A DNA stretch of 64,000 bases from Lophius americanus (GCA_037951165.1 JBBDHG010000489.1:1-64000), one strand, 5' to 3'; positions 33,841 to 46,329 are shown, counted from the stretch's first letter. The notes: generated from the letters alone by a model not told the origin. Numbers and translations: made by a program.

Positions 33841-34445
33841 AGTTTTTTTTCTTCTCTCCACACGTTTAAACTCCCATCAAGAACTTAACAAAAAAACCTG
33901 AGGGTTGAGAGATTGTTTTCAGATTTACATGTTTGAAGAGCTGCTTGCGTGATTTTTTTTTTTTTTCTCATAAACTGAGCAGCCTGCTTGTGAACTCTCT
34001 AAAGCCACACTTTGATCATTGTTGAGCTGTTTAACAGAGCACGGTTCACAATGCAGACAGTTTATTGGCTCATTTTCTATCCACACAGACCAAATTAAGT
34101 CAGTTAAAGCAGCTGCGTGTTCTCGAGTGGCAACAGATTTGATCCTCGCAGCGTAAACCGTTGCTGAGAACTGTAATTATTCCCAAAGGCAGCACAGATA
34201 CTCCATCATCACTGCTGTCACAACACAGCTGAAAGATCGACAGGCAAAGAGGGGGTGGATGGAGAAAAAGGAAGTGTGTGTTTGTGTGTGTGGGTCAAAG
34301 TATAGATGTGTATTAGAGGAGGATATGTTTCCACCCCATTGCGTTTGTTTGTTGGCAAGATTTAGGAAAAACCACCTGATTTATTTACATGAAGATTTAC
34401 CCAGAGGAAGGTTTTGGTTTTTCCTAGCGATATTTAAATGTTGGT
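33841..34445. other. Intergenic DNA between convergent cdca7l and sp4
   Basis: Unique-looking AT-rich sequence with a T-run at 33,953-33,966. No gene or named repeat seen. Confidence 0.4.
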
Positions 34446-34449
34446 GTTA

Positions 34450-34885
34450 AGTGGGTCGCAGAATTTTCAAATTAAATATTAGAAATCCATTTGGAGTGGT
34501 TAGGAGCCTTGACGTCACAATATGGCGACGCGCTCTTATGTAACTGTCACCTATGAGAGACAAACAGTTCCGGAATATCCCAGGGTTACAAAGAGAGTTT
34601 GTTGTAGTTTATGGTAAATTTGAAGACTGAAAATAACTAAAGTAAAAAAATGACTGTCGCAGTGTTTAAAAAAAAATAAAAAAAATTGAAACGCCAAATC
34701 CGGTTGGAGCTGGGTGTGAAGACGTCACAATGTGGCGACGCGCTCTCTTCAAACTGTCAATTTTGACAAGACGAACGTTTCCCGAGCATCTCAGAGGTAC
34801 TAATAGAGTTTGTCGCAGTTTAAGGTAGCTTTAGAGGCTTACAATAATTCAATTTAATGAACGAATCTATGACAATTGTTCGTAA
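34450..34885. repeat. Diverged two-copy direct repeat with CRE and YY1-like motifs
   Basis: Two units of about 210 bp. Unit A has TTGACGTCACAATATGGCGA near 34,509 (the full CRE palindrome TGACGTCA at 34,510-34,517). Unit B has AAGACGTCACAATGTGGCGA near 34,719. Both continue with CGCGCTCT, an AGAGTTTGT-GCAGTTTA block and similar tails. Could be a local duplication of a regulatory element or part of a transposon. Confidence 0.6.
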
Positions 34886-35179
34886 AAAATCGATCTAACA
34901 GAGCAAATTGAGCCTGTACATTACCGCGTTATGTTCAATGACCCTCCGTGTTTTCAGTGCTGAATCTTCCGACACTATTTCTTATTTAAAACTCATTCAC
35001 CGGCATTTCATCTGAAATATATTATTTTATTTAATAATATATTTATAATTTATTTATATTATTTATTTATTTTATTTTTTAAAGGGTATCCTGACTAAAG
35101 TGATCCAATTGATTCTGGCTGCAAGGGTGTCTGTCTGTGGTACTGTTGTTCCCTTGATTCACACAAATACCAGAGAATC

Positions 35180-37298
35180 AGAGGGATTTAAGACAGCTTT
35201 AATCACTTTATTGTCAAGTGTTATGCAGGCAAAGATTTTTTTTTCTCTTCTTTCTTTTTCAAATTGACATAACACATTTGTACAAACCAGTTTTAAAAAT
35301 ATCAATAAACTGGGGCCTTTGAGGCTAATCTGGCAAAAAACCCATTATCAAATGTCATGGAGACAAACAAACATCTTTAGAAAAAGATTTACAAATGAGA
35401 TGCCACTACAAAATATCAAAAAAGAAAAGAAAGTTGGTCGTCACACAAAATATTACCAAAAACATTTATTTGTTTGGTATCAATCTTTTCAACTTTAAGC
35501 AAATAGTCATTTTTTACGCTTTCTTCTTTTGTTATTTTTCTCCAAAAAAAAACAAAACAAGACAAAAACACATTATGGCGCAACGAGCAGAAGAAAAGAA
35601 ACGATGGTCAGATGTAGAAAAAGAAAAGCGAACCACAAGGAGTTTTAAGAAAGAAACGGCGCTACCGCAAAAAACTGAAACATGCTGCACACAACCGTAG
35701 GACCGACGCACACAAATACAAGTCCAGCAAAAGGCAAATAGTAGAAATCAAGGATAAATAATAAATTAGCCGCACACACACTGGGGTCCTGTGTGTTAAC
35801 AAGAGTGGGAGGGGATTTTTCTCTTCTTTTTTTTTTTCCAAAACAATTGAGAAATTCTATAAAATGACCATAATTTAGAAAGAATGCACGCACTGAACTA
35901 ACACAGAGCAACACCACCAGAAAACGTTTCAGAATATCCACATAGCTAAACAGCCCGCCCCACTCCCGCACGCAGATCGCATCGCTCGTAGCCTCTCGGT
36001 GCCGTCGCCCCCTCTTAGCGCAGGAGGGTGCCCCTCTGAGTCCACCCGCCTCGCTCTGGAGTTCCCCCTGTACAACAGCTTGTATTAAGGCAAATGTGGT
36101 ACAGCGGTCACGCAGGGATAACAGCGGAGGGGGGTCGTCAGCGGAGCGCGGCCGCCAGAAAGCGACACACGCCGCCGTTTCAACCAATCTGATGGTTGGC
36201 GATTGTGACAAACTCGTATGAGACGGCGGCGTCTGCTTTTTCTGATGTTTGCCCCAATCAATCTCGAGTGAAGAGGCTTGCCTTTACGAAAAGAGAAAAC
36301 ATCCTCCGACAATGTAAACATGGTTTCACAAGGATTGTCTTAAAAGTATTGCTTTCACTACACAAACAAAGTTGTAGAAAGCTGGATTGTTTTTCTGTAT
36401 AGAAACCTTTTTCCTCTCTCTCTCTCGCTCTCTCTCTCTCGCTCCTCTAATGGCCACTGCACTTCGATAAGAATGCCTTATTTAAAAATCTTTTTTTTCT
36501 TTTTATTTATTTATTTTTGTATATGTGCTTGTCTTTCCTACCCTTTTTTTTTTAAATTTTTTTTTTAAAGAATCCTTCCCTCGTTTCTTCGCTAACAGTT
36601 TATCTGTTGACTGGTCTCAAAAGGAATCCACACCTGAATCAGATCCGAGGACTAAACCTGAACCGTGAGGAAAACTCAGACTAGGTAGATCCTCTCCGCC
36701 ACAGCATTGGAATACAAACTCACACTCATCCGTACAGCTCACACGTAAACACATCCACCCCCCACCCTGTTGCCCCCCTCCCCCCCATCACTTCTCTGCA
36801 ACAGCCCTGTACCATGATTGACCCTCAGCACTGTCTGACAGGTATGAGACAGGAACCCAACTTTGTGCATAGAGTTAGATTCTGTAGAGATTAAGACAAG
36901 CGTCTCCCAATGTTCCATAATTTCATGTTGAGCAGGACCCCCCCCCCACACCCCAATCTTGTGCTAATATAGACTCTACTAACATTCCCTTACCCACGAG
37001 GAATGGAATTCTAATTATAGATGAAACTTTATAAATGCTGAATGAATCTTTCATACATTTAGAGAACATTTTTGCTATTATATCTGTTATTTGTCTTAAG
37101 ATTGTGGCCTTCATATTTGTCTGTTTTCTGTTCATTGCATGATCCCGTCTCATTTGAGTCCCTCATCATCATGTGAGAACATCAACTTTGTAAAAAATCA
37201 TAGAAGGAGAAAAAAAAAAGAAGCCACCCTTAAGGTCACTGCAGTGACTCCCAAAAAACAGGAAGTCAGCCTTCCGCAAGGAGACGGGAGCAGGATGC
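35180..37298 (-). terminator. sp4: sp4 3' UTR with probable poly(A) signal
   Basis: About 2.1 kb from the sp4 stop to AATAAA on the minus strand (plus-strand TTTATT at 35,207-35,212). Largely free of transposons, with A/T-rich tracts and an AG run at 36,413-36,443 on the coding strand, as in long vertebrate Sp-factor 3' UTRs. Open frames here (for example 35,645-36,211) have no motif. The poly(A) position is an inference. Confidence 0.55.
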
Positions 37299-40200
37299 CT
37301 ACTCAAACTCCTCCTCTTCCTCCTCCTCCTCTTCCTCCAGGTGATTAGAGGTGGTAGGCGTAGCCGGGTCAGAGTCACGTGAGAGGGTCGCCACAGCGAC
37401 AATATGAGGGGAGGCGCCCAAGCCTTCGGGGGCGTCTTCCTCCATGTCGTCAGTGGTGATGATTGCCACCGCGGTGCCGCCCTTCTTGTTCTGGTGGGTC
37501 TTGATGTGCTTGGAGAGGTGGTCGCTGCGCATGAAGCGCTTGGAGCACTCGGGACACTCAAAGCGCTTTTCGCCTGGAGGGGAGACGACAAGAGTTAGCG
37601 AGAAAAACATATCAGGGCGATTATCCCTGGTGTATCCCTGAAAGACCCCAATCTCCTGCGTTGTACAAGAAAATCCCCCTGATTGAACTCAAGTTAAAGT
37701 TAAGATCCGACAAACAAAAACAAAAACAAAAAATGCCCCCCGTAGAGAGTAAAATAAGAATTAAGGGAGTAAAATACGATAGAGATCATGGAGGTCATTC
37801 ATATGCACCAAGTTTGGATTAAATCGGACCAAGATAGAAAAAACCTTCTATTCTGAACATAAAATAACATTTTTTCTCTAAAACATATATGTGCCACAAT
37901 TATTGACAGCCCTAAGAAATCCTGTGTCCAAAAATTCACAAATTTGAGCGGGAACTCTGAGGTGGTGAACAGGTACTTCCTGTTTGACTGGGGTATAAAT
38001 ATGAGGTGACACAGGCCTGATTCTCTCTGAGGTTCTTCACCATGATGAAGACTAGAGAACACAGCAACGAGGAGCAAAGAAAAGTTGTAGAGCTGCACAA
38101 ATCTGACAATGGAGACAAGAACATCTCTCAGCAGTTCAGAATGTCAGTTTGAACAGTCAGATCAATAATGAAGAAGTTTAAAGAGACTGGAGATGTTAGA
38201 CATCAACCTGGAAGAGGATGTGTCTGTAAGCTGACCCCACATACTGAGGAGGATGGTTGGATTGGCAAAAGACTCTCCTAGGATTACAGCTAGAGAGGTC
38301 AGAGGTCAGATAAATCTTGGGGTCAGAAAGTCTCCCTAACCACCATCAGATGGCGCCGACACCAACACCAGCTGTTTGGGAGGGTAGCAAGAAAAAAGCC
38401 CCTGCTGTCGTCCACACACAAGCTAACGATGCTACAGTTTGACAAACACCACTGGGACTTTCAGTGGAACAAGGTCAGAGGTCAGATGAGAGCAAAGAAG
38501 AGTTTTTCGGTTAAAAACATCTGAGATGGGTGTGGTGTAGCAAGAAAGAAAGCCACAGTGAAAAGTCCCTCATACCCACTGTGAAGTCCGGGGGTGGACC
38601 TCTGATGTTGTGGGCCTGATTTTCTTCAAAGGTTCTGGACATCTTGTTAAAGACATGGTTCCATGGACTCCATCAAACACCAGCAGATACTGGATGAAGA
38701 CCTAAAAGTCTCTGTCAGGAACCTTAAAGTGGGTCGTGGTTGGACCTTCCAGCAGGACAATGATCTGAAGATCACCTCAACATCAACCCAAGAATGGTTC
38801 AGAGGTCACAGAATAAAGGTTCTGCCATGTCCATCCCAGTCACCTGACCTGAACCCACCAGAACATCTGTTCTCTTTTTACTTTTACTGAAGAGACCTAC
38901 AGAAACATTCAAATGCCTGTCCTCTACTCGAGTCACGTTTATTTATGTAACACATACAAGGATGAATAAAATCAACAACCAATAAATATGATCTCAGATA
39001 GGCAGTTAAACATCATCGAATAAAGATAAAAAAAAACTCAAACTCAAACCCAGAAGGCTTCAGAGAGAAACAGTCTGGATTTTTAGATTGAATGCTCCGA
39101 TATCCCTCCTTATAAACCGGACAGAATCTTTATAGTTCTCTTCTGCGATGCCTCATGATCGGAGTTTTAAGTTTTAACGGTTCTGTACTGAATCAGAACT
39201 TTTTAACAGGATTTAAATTTGTTAAATGTAACCAGGGTTGACCGCCACCCTCAGTCTTCCCTAGGTGCTGCCTACCTGTGTGGGTTCTCCGGTGTCTCTG
39301 CAGCTCATCGCTCCTGGTGAACCTCTTGCCGCAGAAGATCCAGTTACAGACAAACGGCCTTTCTCCGGTGTGCCAGCGCAGGTGGGCCCTCAAGTGGGAG
39401 GTCTTGCCGTACACCTTCCCACAGCCCTCCATATGGCAGATGTGCTGCTTCTTCTTTGTGGGGTCCCCGCTGTTCCTGAAGCACACACTCGTGTTAGAGG
39501 TGAGGTGGGGGTCTGGGTGCCGTGAGGTGGTGATCGTCAGACATCCTGTGATTATTCTGGCGATGATTAATACATTTAACTGCTCGGTATGGATCTTAGC
39601 TGACGGGTCCAGGAGCTCAGAACTCTAAGTTAAGAGTGCAACGATCGTCGTGTGAAACAGCTTCTACCGTCGGCAGTTCTAGAATAATAACGAAATGGGT
39701 GGCTGTGGTTTGTCTAAGGTGGCCGTACCTGCCCTCTCCTTCCCTGCAGTTTGGACACGAGCACGCCACACGACGGAGCCTCTTGCTGGGGGGTCCCTCC
39801 TGGTCCGAAGAGCTCTGTACTGAGCCCAGCTGGTCGGGACTCATCGACGAGGCTGATGCAACGTTGCTGACGGTCACCGTCACTGGAGACGACTGAACTT
39901 TGACCCCATCCTGACCCTGTTGTTGACCTGAAAAAGGACAGCATGTAAAGGTAACTGAAATGTATTTTCTGCGGTGAGGCTGCAGAAAAAGGACACAAGG
40001 GTAATCAGGTTGGAATGTGGGGAACTGAGTCGGGGAGAACCCCCCCCCCCCCCTCTCAAATGAAATATGATCTACAAGAGTAAAATATGATATATATACA
40101 AGTTAGATGTCCTCTAAACGATTAACACGCACCACATCTGGACTAAATCGGGGGCAACGGTTGAAAGTTTTTGACAGAAAAAGTTTGTATGTTTGTAAAA

Positions 40201-43200
40201 CAGCACCCCCTTGTGAATAAAATATGAAGTGTTAAAGTCAAATATACGAGTTTTAACTCCTGGTGTTGATTCATATACACAAAATCTGGACTACATCAGA
40301 CCAACAGTTAAGAAGTTTGTTTGATAAACAGTGTTTTTCGTAAAAGAGCTCCCCCTAGTGTCTAAAACCAGTGGCAGAAATTTGAAATAGCCCTTTCCTG
40401 AAATCCTTCCAGCTCCTCCCCTTCCAATAATCCGCCCACTTTGCTTTAAACACATGCATGTCTGTGGTGATGAATGGATGAGTGATGATTTGGACGAACG
40501 GGTGGTCTTACCCTGTAGACCAGTTATGGTGAGGGGGACACCTTGCATCTGAACCCCAGCAGTGCCGAGACCCGCGATGCTGACCGTCTGTACCCCAGAG
40601 CCCGGGTTGATCTGGGCTGCGCTGAGCGTCAGAGGGGCTCCACTCAGGGAGACCAGCCCTCCACTCCCCATGGTCGCCCCCCCGGCCAATGTTAGCTGCT
40701 GTGGCATGGCGGCACCCAGACCACCCTGCAAGGAAACTCCACCAGGAAGCTGCAGCGTTTGCCAGGTGATCTGCCCAGATGGTGACAGTGTTGGTGTACG
40801 GATAAGGACTTGGGTTGGGTTCTGGAAGGCCTGGATGGGTTGCAGGGTTTGTCCCGGTGCCAACTGGAGGGTCTGAATGTGCTGAGGTTGCTGCTGGCCA
40901 TGGACCTGACCCTGACTCTGAACCTGGGGTTGAAGCTGGAACTGTTGCACCAACTGGTGGCCCATCTGACCCACGATCACCTGCTGGATGGTTCCCGCCA
41001 TATCCGTGGGGTTTTGCAGTCCATTTGCCTGGTTCTGGCTTTGAGAGTCGGCCTCGCTGCTCTGGACTTGGGTTTCGGCTGGTCCACCCTCTGACCCAAC
41101 AGAAACTATTTGTGTCCCGTCAGAGACGCCCTCCCCTTCAGGAACTGCTGCGGAGCCAGATGATGCTGGAGCCGGCGCCATCCCCGACACAGCTGTTGTC
41201 ACCAACTGGTTGCCATTGGCAATGGAAAATGTGCCATCTGCTGATTGGATAAGCTGTACAGCCCCGCCCCCTCCAACATTATTTATCATGGGCAAAGCCA
41301 GGGTCATTCCGCCCAGGTTTATGGGTACCGTGGTCATAACAGGAGCCTGGGTACTCTGCAGGGTCTGCAGCTGCAGCGGGAAAGACTGAGCAGGGCGGAT
41401 CTGCAGCGGGACCGTCTGACTGGCTGTACTCGTCAGAATGCCCTGCTGATTGGCTGGCTGGAGGATAGCCTGGGTTTGGTTTGGACTCTGAGTCTGGATG
41501 AGCTGGACCTGCTCGGACAGAGTCCCGATAGAGGCCGGCTGAGCTGGGCTGATATGGATCTGCTGCCCATCTGCCGTCTGCAGATGTGGGATAACCTGAT
41601 ACTGAACTCCGCCCCCAGCATTGGGCAGGTTCTGAACCTGGATGATCTGGAACTGCTGCTGTTGGTGATTGGCTGAGATGCTGTTGGTCACGACTGGCTT
41701 CACCTGGAGAGGAGCAATGATAGCGATAAGAAGACCGTCACAACAGACACTCGGTGCTGAAATCCCCCGTGTCCCTGACCTCCGTCACCTTGCGTCCACC
41801 AGAACCGTCATTGGGCAAGGTGGTGGCCACCGACACAGCGACAGGCTGATTGGTGTTCTCCTTGGCCATAGTAGGCGCTGTTGTAATAATCTGCCAGCCG
41901 TTCCCTGTGAACTGAGCCGGGACCAGTTCCAACTGCTGAGGCACCAGCGCCTGACCTCCACCTGTGTCAACCACGATCTGACCCTGGAGCTGACCCGCTT
42001 GCAGTTGGATCTGACCAGCCTGGAATTGGATCTGCTGGGCACCGGCCTGGGCCTGGCCCCCCTCTGCTAACCCCTGCCCGCCGATCTTACTGCAGGTGGC
42101 TGCTAGCAGAGCCAACGGAGAGGGCTGAGAGGAATCCTGTAGCAGGGTGGAGGAGTGAGGGAGAGGAGGAGCAGAGAAAGACGGTTGAACAGGAGTGACA
42201 AGCGTGGCGGCAGAAGCCAGTCAACACTCAAGAGGGAGCTCACGGGAGAAAGACAAACAATAAGAAAAGGGAATGACATGTGAGTAAATAAAGCCAGACA
42301 GGACGGGCAGGTATCATGACGGACATCTGCGCCGTGAATAACTTTGAAGGAAGAGGCAAATAGAAAGATTATTAAAGGAAGACAAAAAAAAAAAAAAACA
42401 TGGTGCAGAAAGAAGAAACATACAAAAAAAAAAAAAAAAAAAAGAGCTGAGAGGAAAGGAGAAGGCTGTCAGTGGAAGTGGGCGGTATCACAGGAAGCGA
42501 GTGGGTGGGCATACGAGAACCACATTTCTCTTTTTCTCAGAACACTGGTAGAAAATGCAGCTTTCTCTCTCTCTCTCTATATCTCTCTCGCTCGCTCCTC
42601 GCTTTCAAAGGAACTAGGTCGCAAGCAAATATTTTATGCTTTGCACCTTCTAGCACTGCACAGGAACCGCACGGATCCTGACACAAATACAATAACACAA
42701 CAAATGCAATTGAATAAACACGTGAAATGAAGCCCCGACATTTGCCCAGACGCCCTACAATAAGCGGGGGAAAATAGCTCACATACCAACGCGGCAGCTG
42801 TTCAAATTTAATCCCCCTGCAGAAATGAGTTAAAAGTGAAAGAGGTTGAAGTGTGAGAGTCATATCAGGTTGTTTCAGAAGTTCTGGGCTGGATCTGAGC
42901 GGAACTTGCTCAGAAGCAGGAAGTGGAATTCACCCGAGAAACGCCCCCAGAGGTGCCTGCATGACTGACCAGGAGGCAGGGAGAACATTTTGGACCTACG
43001 AGCAACAAACTCTGAACAAACAACAACAACAACAACACACTGTTTCCTACCTGAGATCCAGAACTTTTCCCCTTTTTAGATGCTTTCCCTCCTTCAGTTC
43101 CAGATGATTCCTTCTTGGAGTCTAGGAGTGAAAGGAGAGCAGCACTTAAAATCATCCCGACGGGTTAAAGTCCCAGCAAGCCGGCTTGGATTAAATCTGA

Positions 43201-43360
43201 TCATAAAGCGGACAGAGGTGATCAATAAAGGTGGAGGACGGACCGGTAACCTCATCATCAACATCAAAGGGGGCTTGGAGCCTCCTATCTTTGACAGACA
43301 CAGAGAGGGGGGAGGAGGGGGAGGAGACGGGGAGGAGGGGGGAGGGTACCTACCACTCAT
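37299..43360 (-). CDS. sp4: sp4 (Sp-family GC-box transcription factor), seven coding exons
   Basis: Coding exons in transcript order: 43,360-43,354; 43,121-43,051; 42,136-41,789; 41,703-40,512; 39,927-39,729; 39,475-39,276; 37,573-37,299. All junctions are GT-AG and in phase, giving 763 aa (human SP4 is about 784). The start MSDSKKESSG and the SQPSPLALLAATCSKIG block match the Sp1-4 N-terminus. Residues 143-539 are the Gln/Thr/Ser-rich activation region. The Btd box CSCPNC is at 595-600. Three C2H2 fingers use C619/C624/H637/H641, C649/C654/H667/H671 and C679/C682/H695/H699, with recognition helices KTSHLRA, RSDELQR and RSDHLSK. It binds GC/GT boxes in the nucleus. The C-terminal SNHL...FE tail identifies SP4 rather than SP1 or SP3. 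An unusual ten-glutamate run precedes the last two residues. Confidence 0.93.
37640..37850 (-). repeat. Dispersed repeat R, copy 6, sp4 intron 6
   Basis: Plus-strand ATCTCCTGCGTTGTACAAG near 37,650 and ATGCCCCCCGTAGAGAGTAA near 37,735 are the reverse complements of the CAACGCAGG and CTCACTAGGGGG blocks. A GGATTAAATCGGACCAA block is near 37,814. It abuts a Tc1 remnant. Confidence 0.6.
37855..38890 (+). pseudogene. Tc1-like transposon, longest remnant, sp4 intron 6
   Basis: Best-preserved member here. The N-terminal helix-turn-helix region is near 38,040-38,180 (EEQRKVVELHKS-type), the GRGCV linker near 38,215, the ITAREVRGQ region near 38,283, and the catalytic end at 38,663-38,880 (GRGWTFQQDND, then SQSPDLNPPEHLF, the second and third DDE positions). 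Frameshifts and stops separate the parts. Opposite in direction to sp4. Confidence 0.85.
38891..39190. other. sp4 intron 6, sequence without recognised elements
   Basis: AT-rich, no motif identified. Confidence 0.4.
40025..40395 (-). repeat. Dispersed repeat R, copy 7, sp4 intron 4
   Basis: Two sub-repeats in reverse: CACCCCCTTGTGAATAAAAT near 40,205 and CTCCCCCTAGTGTCTAAAAC near 40,350. CTGGACTACATCAGACCAAC and CTGGACTAAATCGG are the reverse forms of the TAGTCCA block. A C-run lies at 40,040-40,053. Confidence 0.65.
42137..43050. other. sp4 intron 2
   Basis: Contains poly-A tracts at 42,384-42,399 and 42,424-42,442 and a CT-rich stretch at 42,560-42,600. No hidden exon recognised. Confidence 0.5.
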
Positions 43361-43739
43361 AACGCATTAATATACCGAGGGAGAGGGTGTAGTTCACGGT
43401 AGAAGGCCGGCCGGGTACAGAGGCGGAGGACGGGCCTATACGTTCGGCGGCAGGGCCGTGGTGGATCTGCTCGTTTGACGAAACCACCCACCGGTCAGGA
43501 AGGGCGGTGCCAAGCGCAGACACAATCAAGCAGCGCCAAATAACGGGGGTCTCTGAGAACACGGTTACCGTGTCTGGCCAAAAAGACCCCCCACCCCACC
43601 CCCCCCTCAGAGACTCGTCGCGTGCCTCTTTCAGCACACAGCCAGTCCGTTACCGAGTTGAATGGCGCTTGTCAGAGAGGTATCCACGGAGGAGTTGACA
43701 GTGTGTGACCGTGGAGGCCCACCCACTTCAATTTAAGCA

Positions 43740-44150
43740 TCAGGACAACACCCTCCTCGCTGCTCCCGCTGCTGACCGCCGCCGTCTCTCTCAACGCGCG
43801 ACACGGGGTCGCCTCGTCCTCGTCCGTCGCGCACCGTAAACAGACCGTCACTAGTGTTTGTATTTTACGTGTATTCCCCTTTTTTTTCTCGCTCAATTGA
43901 TTTTTAAGGGGGAGATACGGAGGTAGCTGTGGCTTTTGTGGGCGGACGAGCTCCTCCCACTTATTCAGATTGGACGGCGGAGCTCGGCGTGCGAGGGTCG
44001 AGATGGGAGTTGTATTTTGGTGAAGCCTCGCCTTCTCGATCTGGATTGGGTGGCTGGGACTACGACTCCCATGATGCTCCGCGGCGCGTTGTGGAGGCGG
44101 GGCTAGCAGTCATGTTGGTGTGAGAGCGACAGGGAAGGGCGGGGACTTCT
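43740..44150 (-). promoter_or_regulatory. sp4: Probable sp4 promoter / CpG-rich region with ZNF143-THAP11-like sites
   Basis: GC- and CpG-rich stretch 0.4-0.8 kb upstream of the sp4 ATG. It holds ACTACGACTCCCATGATGC at 44,059-44,077 and the reverse form ATGGGAGTTGTATTTT at 44,003-44,018, both like the ZNF143/THAP11 site ACTACAATTCCCATAATGC. ATTGG (reverse CCAAT) occurs near 43,970 and 44,044, and GC boxes near 43,940, 44,096 and 44,137 (GGGCGGGG). The transcription start was not determined; exon 1 may be longer than its seven coding bases. Confidence 0.6.
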
Positions 44151-44329
44151 GAGGCGTTGGGGGTTGGGCAAAAAGGGAGAAAGAGCTGCGTGTGTTTCGT
44201 CCACTCTGTGCGCTGTGGTGTGCGTGTGAAATAAAAGATAAGATAAAGCGGAGGAGCACGAGTGTCCTTCACTTTCAGTTAGTCTGCTGTAAAAGTAGGT
44301 AAAGAGTAATTAATGTCAGAGTGTTTCAT

Positions 44330-45020
44330 TTACAGCGACATACAGAATAATTGCCACCCTTAAAAATAAAAGGTTAAATGTGATGGGGGAAAAAAAAAAA
44401 GTCTTTATTTTCTAGCCATGATTCTAGTCTGTGATGAACACATGGAGAACTGCTGAGACCATTTCTCCATACAGAAACTCTCCAACTCCTTCAGGTTCTG
44501 AGGACCACACTTGAGGTCCACTACTCTGCAGCACATCCCACAGATGTTCTGTTGGGGTTCAGGTCCGGTGACTGGGATGGTCATGGCAGAACCTTTATTC
44601 TGTGACCTCTGAACCATTCTTGGGTTGATGTTGAGGTGATCTTCAGAACATTGTTCTGCTGGAAGGTCCAACCACGACCCACTTTAAGGTTCCTGACAGA
44701 GACTTTTAGGTCTTCATCCAGTATCTGCTGGTGTTTGATGGAGTCCATGGAACCATGTCTTTAACAAGATGTCCAGAACCTTTGAAGAAAAACAGCCCCA
44801 CAACATCAGAGATCCACCACCAGACTTCACTGTGGGTATGAAGGGCTTTTCTCTATGGCTTCCTATCTTGATCCTCCACACCCATCTTAGATATTTGTTG
44901 TTCACAACCTCAGAGAGAATCAGGCCTGTGTCACCTCATATTTATACCCCCAGTCAAACAGGAAGTCATTGTTCACAACTTCAGAGTTCCTGCTCAAACA
45001 GGCAAACCTAAAAAAAAAAT
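44330..45020 (-). pseudogene. Tc1-like transposon remnant upstream of sp4
   Basis: The left end has ACAGAATAATTGCCACCCTT. The minus strand then carries the 3' transposase part (a GGTTGGACCTTCCAGCAGAA block) and the GAGATCCACCACCAGACTTC region, then skips to the 5' end (GCCTGTGTCACCTCATATTT). The central HTH part is deleted. Confidence 0.8.
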
Positions 45021-46325
45021 TTGTGTTTCACATCATCCCCTTCAGATTTTACGGTATTTTTATTGTGCATTTAATGCCAGTTACATACAAACAAGTTGGG
45101 ACAGGAGCTACTAAAATAGTTTGATGCTAAAAAAAAAACACCTGCATGGAACAATCCACTGATTAATACATTAATAGGCAGCAGGTGATTTCACGGTTGT
45201 GTCTGGATGGACGTTCTCTCAATGCTCATTTTTCTGATACTTTATAAGCTGAATGATTATTAACTGGAAAGGGGAACGATAATATAATATAAGATAATAT
45301 TATACAGATATACTTTTAATGTCCCCCAAAGGGAAAATTTGTTCTGGACTCCGCCCAGATACAGTTTCCCAGAAAATACGAGGAAGTAGACGTGCAACGA
45401 TTTGACTAAAAAACCTTTTCACGCAGTACACAAGCCATATACGAGACCTCCACACGTACAGTATAATGCAGAGAATGTGAGTTTGGGTGAGACACGACTT
45501 TACGATAGTAAAAAAAACAGTTGAGGTGGTTCATCATCTGATCAGGATCAGGACCCAGAACTTGCTGGAGGGACTATGTACGCCTCAGGGAACCCATTCT
45601 AGTCTATCACTTGTTCTTGACGTATCGGCCTGTTTTATTCTTCACAAACTCAGCTAAAAAAAAAAAGAATCCATCATTAACGGTATTTTTCTCCCTCCAT
45701 TAATGCGTCTGCAGAAAAAACATCGCCGGCGTTTTGAGCAGAAGAGCAGCAGAGCGGATAAATCCGAAAAGTCATTTTGTTGCATAAGCGCTCGCCACAC
45801 AGAGACGTCTCTTGTTTCTGTATCAGCTTGGAACAGAGGTCATGACTCCCCCCCACATACCACATCCTCTTTTAAACTCTCCAAGGGAAATTATGCGTTC
45901 AAGTCACGTCTGCGAGGCCCGCGACGAACCCGCGCCGGGGCGTCGGCTTGAACCTACTTCAAATACTCCACGGGAAGTAACCGAGCAGACCCCAACTTTA
46001 GCGGGCGGTCCTATTTCTGACATATATGTGCATGATTTTTTTTTTTTTGTGTGTGTGTGCGTGTTGCAGTACGAAAAAGGCGGTTCCGAAGGATGAGGTC
46101 AGCGATGACAGTTATGGCGAGACGTCTTCTGTGGCCGCTTTTAAAACCACACCACAACTGTGATACAGAGGTCGGCTCCGAGAAGTCAGGAACGGCGATA
46201 TTAGGTGTTCACCGAGACACCGTCTCACTCAGGTGTCGTTTACTGACTCAGAAAAGGTGAAAAAAACATAAAAGCTGCTTTTATTAGATTTATTAGATTA
46301 TTAGATATTAATGGAATCGTCATCG
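45021..46325. other. Intergenic sequence, nothing recognised
   Basis: Unique-looking DNA with a few poly-A/T tracts. GC-rich patches near 45,915-45,945 and 46,000 gave no gene. Confidence 0.4.
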
Positions 46326-46329
46326 CCAC

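Noticed and set aside
35645..36211. 188-codon minus-strand frame after sp4
   Set aside because: Lies in the likely sp4 3' UTR, with no motif and no splice or start context.
38663..38890. Short plus-strand gene in sp4 intron 6
   Set aside because: It is the C-terminal catalytic end of a Tc1-like transposase remnant.
41245..41676. Plus-strand frames opposite sp4 exon 4
   Set aside because: Antisense shadows of the Gln-rich coding exon.
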